A stretch of DNA of 64,000 nucleotides from Nematostella vectensis (lineage: Eukaryota; Cnidaria; Anthozoa; Actiniaria; Edwardsiidae), in assembly GCF_932526225.1 (NCBI RefSeq), contig NC_064044.1, forward strand, positions 4,056,092-4,120,091, in the 5' to 3' direction. Both the position numbers and the translations under genes were made by a program. Shown here one piece after another: positions 21,534-34,470 of the stretch (the stretch's first letter is position 1; each line of letters starts with the position of its first letter). The notes under the pieces are model-generated. The model worked only from the letters and a program-made list of their open reading frames with translations, had not been told where the DNA came from and did not search any database.

Positions 21534-21649
21534 TGGGCTCCTTCTATTATCCTAAAAACAAACAGTCTATGGAAAAGTTATTTGCAGAAATAGGTCAATG
21601 GTACAAACAATGTATTAAAGGACTGCTGACTAAGCCTGTTAGATTATAA
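21534..21649 (+). other. Possible orphan terminal exon, unrecognised
   Basis: Preceded by a plausible acceptor (ttgtaacag) and reading SFYYPKNKQSMEKLFAEIG and then QWYKQCIKGLLTKPVRL before a stop. Composition looks protein-like, and the frame stays open upstream to about 21430. I do not recognise it. Copy 2 keeps this segment (29737-29852) but has a 2-bp length change just upstream that breaks the longer frame. It could be a relic of a transposase or a captured gene; non-coding is also possible. Confidence 0.25.
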
Positions 21650-22088
21650 CACTGTTAGATTATATAAAGTGCATTTACTTAAATGAATAAACAATCATTT
21701 GTTGCATTATTAACCATACCTAAGTATTACTCTACTGGTTTGTGACATTGTTAACAAATGACTCATCACTGGGTTCATTTAATTAAAGGGTCTAATCTTT
21801 GTTCTTTTCCTCCATCACACGAAGCTTTCACTGTGTTAAGACATGTATGGCACAAGAAACTCAGATTTTTCTGCAATCACCACCTTTGAATTAATAAAGA
21901 TATATATATAATCTTGAGTTGCATTGTAAATGCCATATCATAACACTGATTAAGGCAAAAAAGAATTTTCTGAATTTTATTACAATGCTAGCTGTACGTG
22001 AATGTGCCTTCTCTATGCTAGTTATGCTCTCTACTCCCCAAAGGCAAAGCGTTTTGGTAGAATTTTACCAAAGATAAGGGGTAAATTT

Positions 22089-23644
22089 GGGTGTCTACAA
22101 AACGTAGACCTAAAACCTAAAACCTGTGACCCCAAAAGCTGCGACCCCAAAAATTTTGCCGTTATTATTTGGCCTAACTTGTTTCCCAAAAATGGCTACA
22201 CAGCGTGGAAGTTTCATGTGGAATCAGTGATCCTTATGAGATAATAAGCTTATTCAATTTGTTTTTTTTTTAATTGGGAAAAAGGGAACTACTTGTGTTT
22301 CCAGGTGGTCGTTTCTTGAAACGCCGATAAACTCAGAAACCGGAATGTCACCCGGTAAACATTTTCGGGTGTTTCTTCCAAAATCTTAATTGCCCGCTAA
22401 CTAACGGGAAATCGCTTCATGTTCTAGTTGTGTCGAGTTGTAGAAAGTTTTCATCACAGAGAAATCCATTCCACTGCCCGGTAAAAAGTGGGCCAATCAA
22501 GGCTTATATCATTTTATCAGATTTCCTTCCAACCAAGCAGGTTTCATCTCTGTCAAATGATTTGACATCTAGCTGTCACAGTGCGCCTAAAAATAGAAAC
22601 AGCTTTGCGAAATTATTAGAAGTTTTTTCTACAAAATGAGACTTTATTTACTTGTTCTTGTCTTTCTTTCGAAAAATGTCGATGCCACAGCAATTTTTGG
22701 GGTGCAAGTTGTCTAGACATCGACAAAACTAGGATTTCAATAACTATTTAGCCAATCTATTCATAAACTTTGGAAATTATAATTTACTTGTCGGGAACCC
22801 GTATCGGCACGCTACGCAAAAACTTTGTTTTGATAAACACTCTTCCTCGCCAGGGATTTCGAAAACTTTTCTGGGGGCATTTTTCTAAATTACCGGTAAT
22901 TGCCGGGTCTGTTAGGTTACCGGGAGAGTTTTTGGCAAGCAATTACGTGACCTTGGGAATAATGCGAATATCTTGCCAGCGATTTGCTGCACATCAAGCA
23001 AACTTGGGTCAAGTAATGTATAACAGTATAAATATCTCAGTAAAAATTGTATAAGAACGTAAACCCACGAATTTTCCTCCGCTACAGCCCCCTTCCTCCC
23101 CTTCGAAAATGTCTAGATCCACCCCTGCTGTCCATTGGACTTATTAAAAAAAGCTATATACTAGGAAGTGAACAATTTATCTAACAGATGTGGTCACCAC
23201 ATTTTGGAGTTTATTCAATTTATTTTCGGTTGATGAGCAGCAAATCACTTGCGAGATATTCGTAGTTTTCCCACGGTAACGTGACGTAACCACCTATACA
23301 TATTTTTTCACTTGTCCATCTGACATTATACATAAATTGACCCAAGTTTGATTGGTGTGCAGCAAAGTCACGGGATTGCTTTTGCTTAGTTATAAAAGAG
23401 AATCTGAGTATCACGTGAGCCGTAGAAATTGAATGAAATAGAGGAAGCAAAAAAAAAAAAGTAAAATAACCCGACCTGCATTTTGTACTCAACCTGCATC
23501 TCACCTGCAACCTGCATTTTGTACCCTCCGTAGACTAAATAATAACTGAAATTTTTGGGGGGTCGTATATAGATTTTGGGGTCGTAGCTTTTGGGGTCAC
23601 AGGTTTTAGGTATTAGGTTTTAGGTCTTCGTTTTGTAGACACCC
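22089..23644. mobile_element. Mutator-like non-autonomous transposon, copy 1
   Basis: 1,556 bp. Both ends read GGGTGTCTACAAAACG inward, followed by repeated CCTAAAACC and GACCCCAAAA motifs. The flanks are perfect 10-bp direct repeats GGGTAAATTT (22079-22088 and 23645-23654). The interior has a second inverted pair (tttgctgcacatcaagcaaa on one side, its diverged complement near 23335-23380). No transposase ORF. A 9-10 bp duplication points to a Mutator-type transposase acting in trans. Confidence 0.85.
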
Positions 23645-24090
23645 GGGTAAATTTGCTGTTACACCAAAAGTGAGCCATAATAACAATATAGATTGTTTTC
23701 ATTGTTCACGGCATTTGTTATTTTACGTGCAAAGTAAGCAAAATATCTATTTATGCTTTCACATTTTTTTTAGCAAACACAGTTTATGGAGACAAAGGAG
23801 AGGGGTATAGAATACCGGACATGGAATTAGATCATTATTTCAGTAAGTAAGCTACCAGGCGCAAAAACACTACGAAGACAACGTATAATCTTAACTAGTT
23901 TTTTAATGCAAATATTAACCAGAAAACATATAATGACATTCAATCAGGGATAGAGGTTTGATGCAGGTACAGTAATAAATAAACAGTAATAAACAGTAAT
24001 ACACAACAAAAACAGTAATAAACGACGTAGTACAAATCTTGTATGAATGGCACCATAGTGAGTATGCACCAGAGGCTCTTTTGCGAATGA

Positions 24091-24245
24091 TTCAGTCTCG
24101 TACCCAGACGCCGCGCGAAGCATTTTGGGGAGGTTGAATAAGCGCACGGTGCATGACGGTTAGGATGCGGTTTAGGGGTAGGAATTGCTCAGGGTTCCTG
24201 TTGATGGCCCCGCAACAGCAAATAACGACTGGGTACGAGTCTGAA
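24091..24245. mobile_element. MITE with TTCAGTCTCGTACCCAG ends, split by duplication edge
   Basis: 155 bp. Left end TTCAGTCTCGTACCCAG, right end reverse-complements to TTCAGACTCGTACCCAG. The copy at 32277-32313 keeps only the left part, so the duplication junction lies inside this element. Confidence 0.75.
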
Positions 24246-24536
24246 ATTGATTGAAGAAAACATAATTACAGCAAAGTACATCTAACAAATCTAATGGGTA
24301 AAAATACTATGAATGTAACTCTGTGAAAGACAGATAAAAGGTATGATTGTTATACATACTATCCAAGCACATACTTCACGTGTAATTGTTAGTTTGGTAC
24401 TGTTTGAGAAACGAGCATGCCTACCAAAAGACACCGACTTCTTTGAAAAGATACCACTGTGCTTTCCCGAGGGATCATTTTAGATAACGCGGTTTTTATT
24501 TTAAGATATCCCAAGCAAGTCGATCCTTAGCAATAG

Positions 24537-24904
24537 TATCAAGTAGATGAAAAGCAGCAATGACTGAGCAAAGCAAGGAGTCTCCAGTGCACCCTAGCCT
24601 CACTGTGGTGCTAAATGTATTTGTAGTTTGATACCTTACACTTATGATCACATGTCCCCTTGGGTGGTAAAGTTGTATTTATGCTCAGGCTTTTAACAGC
24701 AAAATGCCAACAACAAAAAGAAACTTACTTAGCTATTATGTATAAGCCAGAAAGTTTCTTTGTGGGAAAAACCTTTTTTTTATTTATTCTTTATTGTTCT
24801 CTGGCATGCATAGCTGTCAACCTCGCATTAGGAAAACTCTTGAGAAACTAAAGTAAATGTATCAGAAGTACCAAGACAGTTAATGCGGGAGAATACAATA
24901 AATG
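24537..24904. repeat. Inverted-repeat arm A flanking duplication copy 2
   Basis: About 368 bp starting tatcaagtagatgaaaagc and ending gagaatacaataaatg. Its inverse is at 32309-32675. Fragments of the same family lie near 17030-17100 (inverted) and 53600-53720. Small open frames are not convincing genes. Confidence 0.85.
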
Positions 24905-25477
24905 TATGGATATTTTAAAGAAAATGGTTTGGTTTTACAAGCCTTCAAGGAGTGGACATTGTGTTTTGAGGCCATGGAAATGAACCTTGATGATCAGAAT
25001 AAAGGTATCTATTTGTGTCTTGAGCTGTGTTTGCTGATCTCTCTCCCTTGTGTGGTATTTTGAGCGTTTAATTGAGAGGGGTGATTCTGCTTTTCTTTCC
25101 TTGTTCGATTTTAAATTTGTCAAAGAACCTGTGCTATTATTTGGCTTGAGAGTAGTTGCCAACACCTTGGATGCATATCTTTAAGACCATTTATCCCTTA
25201 GACTGATGCCTGAGTATTTTCATCTTGTTGTGTTTATTTTGTGTTTATGAATTTTTGGGTTGTGGGTACTTCTCAAAGCTGGTACAGGCCGGTTGAGGGG
25301 TCAATGTGTTAAGCCTAGTACTATTTCCTATAAAGCAATACTTTGTGCGGATCGGAGGATTTTCGAAAAAAAAAAAAGCGGATCGGCTGACCTCTACACC
25401 CTCATTGTAAATTGTATCTGCAACTATAAAAGTCCCGTGATCAGCTAGTGCGAATTCGCCTATTTATTACGTGACTC
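24905..25477. other. Spacer before duplication copy 2, no gene seen
   Basis: No convincing coding sequence. At 25430-25476 the sequence (cccgtgatcag, cctatttattacgtga) is the inverse of 15966-16010, another sign that the cluster was rearranged. A 76-residue minus-strand open frame has no family features. Confidence 0.5.
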
Positions 25478-25523
25478 ATGGCTATCAGATCTTTTCAAAC
25501 ATGACCTTTATCCATACAGGAAA

Positions 25524-26190
25524 ATGAACACAAACTTGGAAGTAGTTGTACGGCAATACGAAGCAAGAGATTATGAAAGATGCAGGGAGCTGTTCATAGC
25601 AGGAATGATGCCTCTGACAAACAGAGCAATGACTGTTCTCTTTCCTAGACTATTGAAGAGGATCCTGCCTGCCCTCACCGTGGTTGCTGCAGTCGGATTC
25701 TTGTGCCTCAAGTGGTCTACGGTGCTACTATTGGCATCTGCTCTTGGCTTAGTTCTTGCATCTCTGATGTATATAATGTTTTACCGATTAATGACATGGT
25801 ATATCAACTCCTGCCTACAGACAGACCTGTTTGATATTGAAAAGTCGTACATGTACAACAAAGGTTCGTGCATGTGGGTTGCCGAGTATGACAGCAATGT
25901 AGTAGACATGGTTGGTCCACTCAGAGAATCACCCCGAAGGAGTTGCAGAACTGCAACGGATGTCTGTCTCCTCATCAGTTAGGAGAAAGGGCATTGCTAA
26001 AAAACTTATTTTTGAACTTTTGGAATTTGCCAGAGAATATAGGTACAGGAAAATTATTTTGGGGACCACAATTTTACAACCTGTTGCTCGGACCATGTAT
26101 AGGAAGCTTGGATTCCAAGTTGTAAGAGAATACCCTGTCTCTCCTTATTTAAAAGATTTTAAAATTTTGGATTATGAAATGGAGATTTAA
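25524..26190 (+). pseudogene. NAT8-like N-acetyltransferase, copy 2, frameshifted
   Basis: Nearly identical to the gene at 17331. A 5-bp deletion (ACTTG missing between GTTGG and TCCACTCAG near 25917) shifts the frame just before the GNAT core, so the first frame ends at 25982 after a wrong tail. The remainder is intact in another frame and stops at 26190 after EMEI, the ancestral stop position. The product of the first frame would keep the membrane segments but lack the acetyl-CoA loop. The acceptor before the ATG is kept (atacag/gaaa), as is AATAAA at 26369-26374. Most likely a recent pseudogene; an assembly error is the alternative. Confidence 0.85.
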
Positions 26191-29100
26191 GCCAGATATC
26201 TGAAAATTTTTAACAACCAAAAGTGGAGCTCCGAAAAAAGGTCTTCTAAAGGGGTGGCTCTGATTTTTAGGAGCCGTACTTTTCAGCTTTAATATTTTAC
26301 TGATATGATCTAGTTTGTAGCACAAATACAGATTGAATATTAATCTAAATGTACTTACAATACATTACAATAAACTTTATTTAACGAGGGTTTCATATCA
26401 AACCTTTTACAGTTACTTTTGTTTTTATAAACCATAATATAGATACTTCCAGCTTTCAGTATATAACAGTTGGATTTACAAGCCGAAAAAATGGACCTAA
26501 TTTTTCTGGGATGGTCTTAGTCTCAGCTGGGGGTTCCCGAGTTTCCCCGAGATAACTAATCGATGAAACCGATAATCGATGAAAATCAAAATCAATCAAT
26601 GCTAATCAATCGATTAATATTGGAAACCGATGTCCAGAAAATTTGTGACCAGATATGGTCCCCCTCTGGAATTTCCATTTTGGACGCCCATTTTGATCCC
26701 ACCACCCCATTTTCTAAAATTATTTCCAAATTATTTTCCAAATATAGTACTCGGTCCCCCCCCCCCCCCCTGGAAATTTTGATTTCACTAAAATGTAATG
26801 CAAGTGAAATGCCCCTCGAAAGCCCCTTTATGTGATAAATATACATGACAAATTTTCAAAAAAAAAAAAACGAAAAATGTGTGCACTATTATAGCGCTTA
26901 TTCGTATAGCTCTAAGCGCTTTACATGCTAGGATATCTCATCCTCAATAACAGACTGCGCTAGGCAGTTTATCATAAGTGCGTGTTAATAAATATAAGAA
27001 CTGTCACTCTCTGCTTCAGATAAGTGTAGGGTAGTATAGTATTGGAGAGTCGGGACCTTCGGTTTAATCCTTATCCGAGAAGACGTGGAATATGAAACCG
27101 TTTATTTACCGTTTAAACAGAGACTAATCGGATAATTTTATCTCTACGCGCCCCAGTTGCATTCAAGCTGTAAACAACTTGATCCTTAAAATACAAAATG
27201 TACAGTGTATCATCATCGTCATCGTAATGTTGGACTTCCACCATATACAACCCGGGGTTTCCAGTGGACTTCATTTGCAGTCCAAAGCACGTCATTATGT
27301 ACAGATGGGGTAACCTTGACCAATCAATATTGAAGACTCGCGTTTCTCATGTACCAGACCCTCCGGATTTTTCTCTCCGCACGATCACTCCCCCACGCTC
27401 TGGAAATTCCTGGGCTGCTTTTTGAGTTTGAGTGCCTTTAAGTTTGGTTAGTTGACTAGTTCCACAACGGTGTTGTTCTTTTTTTACCTATGGTGTTAAA
27501 CTTTCAAAGAAAAGTTAAACGTCATAATTTATCCTGACACGCCGAAAATAGGGCGTGGCGGCTCTTTGCATGCTGATGATTATTGTCTGTAAGTTGCATA
27601 GTCATAGCACAATGTCCCCCGGCACCCCTGGCTCCCCCCCCCCCCCCCCCCCCCCACCTCACCCCCTGGACGCATTGCCATAAACAGTAGCGGTTAGACA
27701 TATGTAGATTGTGTTCGGCAACTTTTGGCGTTTTGGGCAACTTTTCGTAGGATCAGCAACATAGAGCAACTTTTGCCTTCCTTGGCAACTTTTGAGCAAC
27801 AAATTGGTATAAAATCGTGCCAAATCCTCAAAATGTCCGATATTTCATCTAAAAAAAAGGTCCTGGGCAGTTCTATAATAGCCGCTGTCCAGGACAGCCG
27901 TGCCCCGGGGCAGATGGCGGCTCTTTCAAGCCGTCAATTAGTGAAGAGCTCTACCAACTTTCTTCCCCATTTGTCATAAACACTAAAACTTGTCGAGGAA
28001 ATAATAAAAACATAATAAATTGAATACCCTACACAGCTCCTACAAACCATCCCCGATCTTTTGACTAAGAACAACAGCAGCTCTTGTGTCAGTGTGAAGA
28101 ATAGAGATTGTAGAGTTGGATTTTATAGTAGTTTTGTTTTGCCGTGAATTAATTGTTTTATAAGTTTACTAAACTATGGCATTTTGTTGCTCTATTTGTG
28201 GATCTAGTTGATTTAAAAATTGTGAATAATTCACTCAAAAGCACAGCATATTCTTATCAAATCCCCTCTTCCATTTTATAGCATATTGAGGAAGTCCTTT
28301 TTTGTAATCTTGGTGAAAAAACCGCAAATAAAATAACTGTATGCTAACCGCGCACGGAGGTAATTGATTTTTTTTTTCCGACAGATAAAATGGCTCTGTT
28401 TTACCAACTTCTAGTTTATTTTGAAACATCGTTAGGTCGCATTTTGATGTTATTTGGGACTGATGATTATTATCCTTTGATAATACGGAGTCTTTATGGA
28501 TTTTTTTTTTAAGATTTATTTTAAGAAAACCGAAAATACTAGACTCGGAGGTCTACTGACAACTAAAGTGTTTAATTTCTCAATAACAATTTTTGCTCTT
28601 GTTTTTGTAGGGAATTAACTTCAAACACTTTCCAGAATATACCTGATAGGTCTTTAACAATCTCTTGTACTTTACAGTAGTTTGTAGTTTTTTTTGCTAT
28701 GTTTTCTTCTGGCCGTTTCAGAGGTCCTTAATCAATAAAATCTAGCTTTGAATGGCGACGTCTTGAGCGAAAGCTTGCGAAAAAGGGGGCGGAGCGATCC
28801 CTTATATGGCGCGGTTCGTGTTTAAAATTTCAAATCGTCGTGAATCTTGAAAAAGGCGCTTTAATTATGGCCAAAGAACACGCAAAAAGTAAACAGAAAC
28901 ACAACACTAGATTACACACGCCTTTTTAACAAGTTGTTTTTTTATTTTTCACTAATTTTGTTTTACCAAATATGGAATACTACTACACTACAATAGCAAC
29001 TTTTATTGACCAACTAGACCCTGCGCGCAGGGTTGACTGGGATACCTGGAGGGGGGAATGTTGGGATTCCTGGGTTGTGACGTGTACAGTGTTTGACGTA

Positions 29101-29323
29101 TAAATGATACTGCAAAACTGGCGGCCATTTTGAAAAAGTTTGTCTTTGTCATCAGTGATGGTGTACTTGTGCCGAGAATTAAACAAAGGTAAATGGACTC
29201 GAATGTCTTATGATATAATTCAAGTATTTAGAATAACCAAGGGAATATACAAAACAACAGTGGCTAAGTCTAAATCTCCTATCGGATAGACTACATAAGA
29301 ATTCAGGGACTCATGCCAGCTAC

Positions 29324-29421
29324 AGTAGAACCCCGCTAACTCGAACTCTAAAGGGAAGCAAAAATCAGTTCGAGTAAGCGGGGAATTCGAGTCGAGTTCG
29401 ACTTAGCGGGGTTCTGCATTT
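29324..29421. mobile_element. pogo/Tigger-like MITE, copy 2
   Basis: Duplicate of the element at 21121-21218, carried along by the segmental duplication rather than by a new insertion. Confidence 0.7.
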
Positions 29422-30293
29422 CATTGTATTTTTCTATCTAGTGTCAATATTTATCTTTACTTTTTCATTCATTAGGTATACTTATTTTTCGATCTACTTG
29501 TGTGAAATGGGAACCATTAGCAGCATTAGGTTTCAATCATTGTCCTATGCTATATAATTCTACATGCTACATATTCACAAGGAGTCCTTTAACAGACTTG
29601 TTCTTTCAAAATTTGAATTTCTAGCAAAATTAGAAGAGTAATAGCAGGAGCCAATCATTTGTGCAAACAAATTGTGGTACCAAAATCTGAGAACCAGACA
29701 TATCCTAGAATTGGTAATTTACCCTCATTGTAACAGTGGGCTCCTTCTATTATCCTAAAAACAAACAGTCTATGGAAAAGTTATTTGCAGAAATAGGTCA
29801 ATGGTACAAACAATGTATTAAAGGACTGCTGACTAAGCCTGTTAGATTATAACACTGTTAGATTATATAAAGTGCATTTACTTAAATGAATAAACAATCA
29901 TTTGTTGCATTATTAACCATACCTAAGTATTACTCTACTGGTTTGTGACATTGTTAACAAATGACTCATCACTGGGTTCATTTAATTAAAGGGTCTAATC
30001 TTTGTTCTTTTCCTCCATCACACGAAGCTTTCACTGTGTTAAGACATGTATGGCACAAGAAACTCAGACTTTTCTGCAATCACCACCTTTGAATTAATAA
30101 AGATATATATATATAATCTTGAGTTGCATTGTAAATGCCATATCATTACACTGATTAAGGCAAAAAAGAATTTTCTGAATTTTATTACAATGCTAGCTGT
30201 ACGTGAATGTGCCTTCTCTATGCTAGTTATGCTCTCTACTCCCCAAAGGCAAAGCGTTTTGGTAGAATTTTACAAAAGATAAGGGGTAAATTT

Positions 30294-31835
30294 GGGTGTC
30301 TACAAAACGAAGACCTAAAACCTAAAACCTGTGACCCCAAAAGCTGCGACCCCAAAAATTTTGCCGTTATTATTTGGCCTAACTTGTTTCCCAAAAATGG
30401 CTACACAGCGTGGAAGTTTCATGTGGAATCAGTGATCCTTATGAGATAATAAGCTTATTCAATTTGTTTTTTTTTAATTGGGAAAAAGGGAACTACTTGT
30501 GTTTCCAGGTGGTCGTTTCTTGAAACGCCGATAAACTCAGAAACCGGAATGTCACCCGGTTAACATTTTCGGGTGTTTCTTCCAAAATCTTAATTGCCCG
30601 CTAACTAACGGGAAATCGCTTCATGTTCTAGTTGTGTCGAGTTGTAGAAAGTTTTCATCACAGAGAAATCCATTCCACTGCCCGGTAAAAAGTGGGCCAA
30701 TCAAGGCTTATATCATTTTATCAGATTTCCTTCCAACCAAGCAGGTTTCATCTCTGTCAAATGATTTGACATCTAGCTGTCACAGTGCGCCTAAAAATAG
30801 AAACAGCTTTGCGACATTATTAGAAGTTTTTTCTACAAAATGAGACTTTATTTACTTGTTCTTGTCTTTCTTTCGAAAAATGTCGATGCCACAGCAATTT
30901 TTGGGGTGCAAGTTGTCTAGACATCGGCAAAACTAGGATTTCAATAACTATTTAACCAATCTATTCATAAACTTTGGAAATTATAATTAACTTGTCGGGA
31001 ACCCGTATCGGCACGCTACGCAAAAACTTTGTTTTGATAAACACTCTTCCTCGCCAGGGATTTCGAAAACTTTTCTGGGGGCATTTTTCTAAATTACCGG
31101 TAATTGCCGGGTCTGTTAGGTTACCGGGAGAGTTTTTGGCAAGCAATTACGTGACCTTGGGAATAATGCGAATATCTTGCCAGCGATTTGCTGCACATCA
31201 AGCAAACTTGGGTCAAGTAATGTATAACAGTATAAATATCTCAGTAAAAATTGTATAAGAACGTAAACCCACGAATTTTCCTCCGCTACAGCCCCCTTCC
31301 TCCCCTTCGAAAATGTCTAGATCCACCCCTGCTGTCCATTGGACTTATTAAAAAAAGCTATATACTAGGAAGTGAACAATTTATCTAACAGATGTGGTCA
31401 CCACATTTTGGAGTTTATTCAATTTATTTTCGGTTGATGAGCAGCAAATCACTTGCGAGATATTCGTAGTTTTCCCACGGTAACGTGACGTAACCACCTA
31501 TACATATTTTTTCACTTGTCCATCTGACATTATACATAAATTGACCCAAGTTTGATTGGTGTGCAGCAAAGTCACGGGATTGCTTTTGCTTAGTGATAAA
31601 AGAGAATCTGAGTATCACGTGAGCTGTAGAAATTGAATGAAATAGAGGAAGCAAAAAAAAAAAAAAGTAAAATCACCCGACCTGCATTTTGTACTCAACC
31701 TGCATCTCACCTGCAACCTGCATTTTGTACCCTCCGTAGACTAAATAATAACTGAAATTTTTGGGGGGTCGTATATAGATTTTGGGGTCACAGGTTTTAG
31801 GTATTAGGTTTTAGGTCTTCGTTTTGTAGACACCC
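30294..31835. mobile_element. Mutator-like non-autonomous transposon, copy 2
   Basis: Duplicate of 22089-23644, 1,542 bp, with the same 10-bp flanks GGGTAAATTT (30284-30293, 31836-31845). Shared flanks show it was present before the segmental duplication. Confidence 0.85.
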
Positions 31836-32308
31836 GGGTAAATTTGCTGTTACACCAAAAGTGAGCCATAATAACAATATAGATTGTTTTCATTGTTCAC
31901 GGCATTTGTTATTTTACGTGCAAAGTAAGCAAAATATCTATTTATGCTTTCACATTTTTTAGAAACACAGTTTATGGAGACAAAGGAGAGGGGTATAGAA
32001 TACCGGACATGGAATTAGAACATTATTTCAGTAAGTAAGCTACCAGGCGCAAAAACACTACGAAGACAACGTATAAGCTTAACTAGTTTTTTAATGCAAA
32101 TATTAACCAGAAAACATATAATGACATTCAATCAGGGATAGAGGTTTGATGCAGGTACAGTAATAAATAAACAGTAATAAACAGTAATACACAACAAAAA
32201 CAGTAATAAACGACGTAGTACAAATCTTGTATGAATGGCACCATAGTGAGTATGCACCAGAGGCTCTTTTGCGAACGATTCAGTCTCGTACCCAGACGCC
32301 GCGCGAAG

Positions 32309-32675
32309 CATTTATTGTATTCTCCCGCATTAACTATCTTGGTACTTCTGATACATTTACTTTAGTTTCTCAAGAGTTTTCCTAATGCGAGGTTGACAGC
32401 TATACATGCCAGAGAACAATAAAGAATAAATAAAAAAAGGTTTTTCCCACAAAGAAACTTTCTGGCTTATACATAATAGCTAAGTAAGTTTCTTTTTGTT
32501 GTTGGCATTTTGCTGTTAAAAGCCTGAGCATAAATACAACTTTACCACCCAAGGGGACATGTGATCATATGTGTAAGGTATCAAACTACAAATACATTTA
32601 GCACCACAGTGAGGCTAGGGTGCACTGGAGACTCCTTGCTTTGCTCAGTCATTGCTGCTTTTCATCTACTTGATA
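32309..32675. repeat. Inverted-repeat arm B flanking duplication copy 2
   Basis: Reverse complement of 24537-24904, starting catttattgtattctcccg and ending ctacttgata. It joins directly to the truncated MITE at the end of copy 2. Confidence 0.85.
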
Positions 32676-34470
32676 GTGAAGCTTGAAGCCTCGGGTACCC
32701 ATGGTAAAATTTTCCACATGACCTCCTTAAATGGTGGGTCACAGCAATTGCATAAGCTCTTAAAACCTTTCACTTATATCAATTTAGCCAAAAGAAAACA
32801 TATATAACCTTTCAAATTCTGAAAAGAGAATTTAATTTGATTGAAATTTGAATTTTCTACAGAGCTTTGAAAATTTTTCCTGGTCGCGCATACAGAGATT
32901 GAATCAAGTGAATATAAACCCAAGTTTTGACGGGAAAATCTAAAACAATGCATTTTCCTTATACTGTTTTAATTCAGAAACGGCAATACCACAAAATCGG
33001 TGAATAGTGTTTTCTGTTGCAATCTACCCATAATGAAGTGAAGAATAAATTAAAGCATATATAATTAGACAATATTGTTTTGTTGTAGGTTTCAAAGAAT
33101 GTCAAAATGTCTTTGATTGAGCATGCAGCATGCGTGCATAATGCAAAAACGCTCTGGCGTGTGGTAAGATTAGTTTTTTTTTGGCGGATTAACTCAAACA
33201 CACCCTCTTTTGATAAAGATCCAACAATGACTCACTGATAAAACCAGGGAAGTTATAAAACTTAGTCTAGAATCATCGCAGCATCATCAATCCTCTCGAG
33301 ATTAATGATCTTCAAACATCCTAAAAGACAATAAAACACAATCTGACACAATTTTCTTCCTTTGATTCTTTTTATTAAAAATTCTTCTTTTTGAGTCTGG
33401 TCACTTGCCGTTTGTGTTAACAAGTTCAAGTCAGGTACAAGAGAAAAGCGACTAAGGTGTTTGGCAGCATGCCTGGAGTTAAGAGACTATAAGAACTCAC
33501 GACATACTTCTTACATAAGGACTCACAGTATCTCATTGCCGTGGTGTTTGTTTTCCAAAACAATAAGGTTCAACGAGGTGTGAAAAATTAGGAATGTAAT
33601 GTGAACTTTACAATTGTCTAATTTCAAGTGCTATTCTATTAGTAGTCATTTTCGTCTGCTAGATTTTTCATCAACTAAGTTAATTGTCTTATAATTTTAT
33701 TAACTAAGTTAGTTATCTAGATAATTTTCGTCTCTTAAACGAGACACGTTAATTCCGGTCCGCTGTGGACTTTTATATTTGTACATATATCATCGTGTTT
33801 TCTGTAAACGAAATGCATGTCTAATTTGGAACCTTTATGAACGGTTTCTCTATTCCCTTCCTAATCTAAAGAATCGTTTTCTATATTTATATATCCATAT
33901 TAACAAACACTGGAAGAGTGTGCCTGACTAGAGGGAGACAGGATCCTTCGAGCTTTCCCCAGATTCCTCGAGCAATTCTCCTAACCTAGGCCTCTATGCA
34001 AAGTAACAAACTAAGCCATCGGATTAACGAGGAGACTAACTTGTAGGAATTGTGACAAATGCACCCACGACAACAACTAAGATCTCAAGATAACAGACAA
34101 CATGCCAATTATCTAGAATCGCTTTTCTACACTGGGAAAATAAGGGTGTTAGCTGTTATTTGGGGTGATTTATACTTGTCTGTCTGGATTTGATAACAGA
34201 GTCACCGAAAAAAAACTGAACTACAGAGCCTTGGGGGTGTTAAAGAGAACACCAAAATATTTGTTTACACTGAAAGGGGGCCTCCCCTTTTAACTTTTCC
34301 CAGTTATATAAAGCAGCGATTACAAGAGTCGCAAGAGCGACTTGAAGATCATAAGAATTCTAAAGATTCTAAATACCAACAATGACTCTGTAAGTAAAGA
34401 CTGGTGATCCCGGAAGAGAGATTCTTTCGCTCCGGAAGATTTACGATTTACACTTTCCTAAGCGTCAGTT
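32676..34470. other. Intergenic DNA, 3' side of the minus-strand NAT8-like gene
   Basis: AT-rich, with no convincing ORF or RNA gene. The sequence gtgaagcttgaagcct at 32676 recurs in diverged form at 45515. A TTTATT at 33371-33376 would read AATAAA on the minus strand and could be the polyadenylation signal of the gene at 34471, giving a 3' UTR of about 1.1 kb; this is unproven. Confidence 0.4.

Larger units (their letters stand above)
17283..24122. repeat. Tandem segmental duplication, copy 1
   Basis: About 6.84 kb almost identical to 25478-32313 (offset about 8,190-8,205 bp), with scattered substitutions and small indels. It carries an acetyltransferase gene, a pogo-like MITE and a Mutator-like element. 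The right edge falls at cgcgcgaagcattt inside a MITE at 24091-24245. Identity by eye is in the high nineties, so the event is recent. Confidence 0.93.
25478..32313. repeat. Tandem segmental duplication, copy 2
   Basis: Counterpart of 17283-24122. Differences seen include a 5-bp deletion and a stop-codon difference in the acetyltransferase, longer C-runs at 26757 and 27637, an insertion near 27025, a 2-bp length change near 29715, and a loss of about 15 bp near 31790. Whether some differences are sequencing errors cannot be told from one read-out. Confidence 0.93.
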
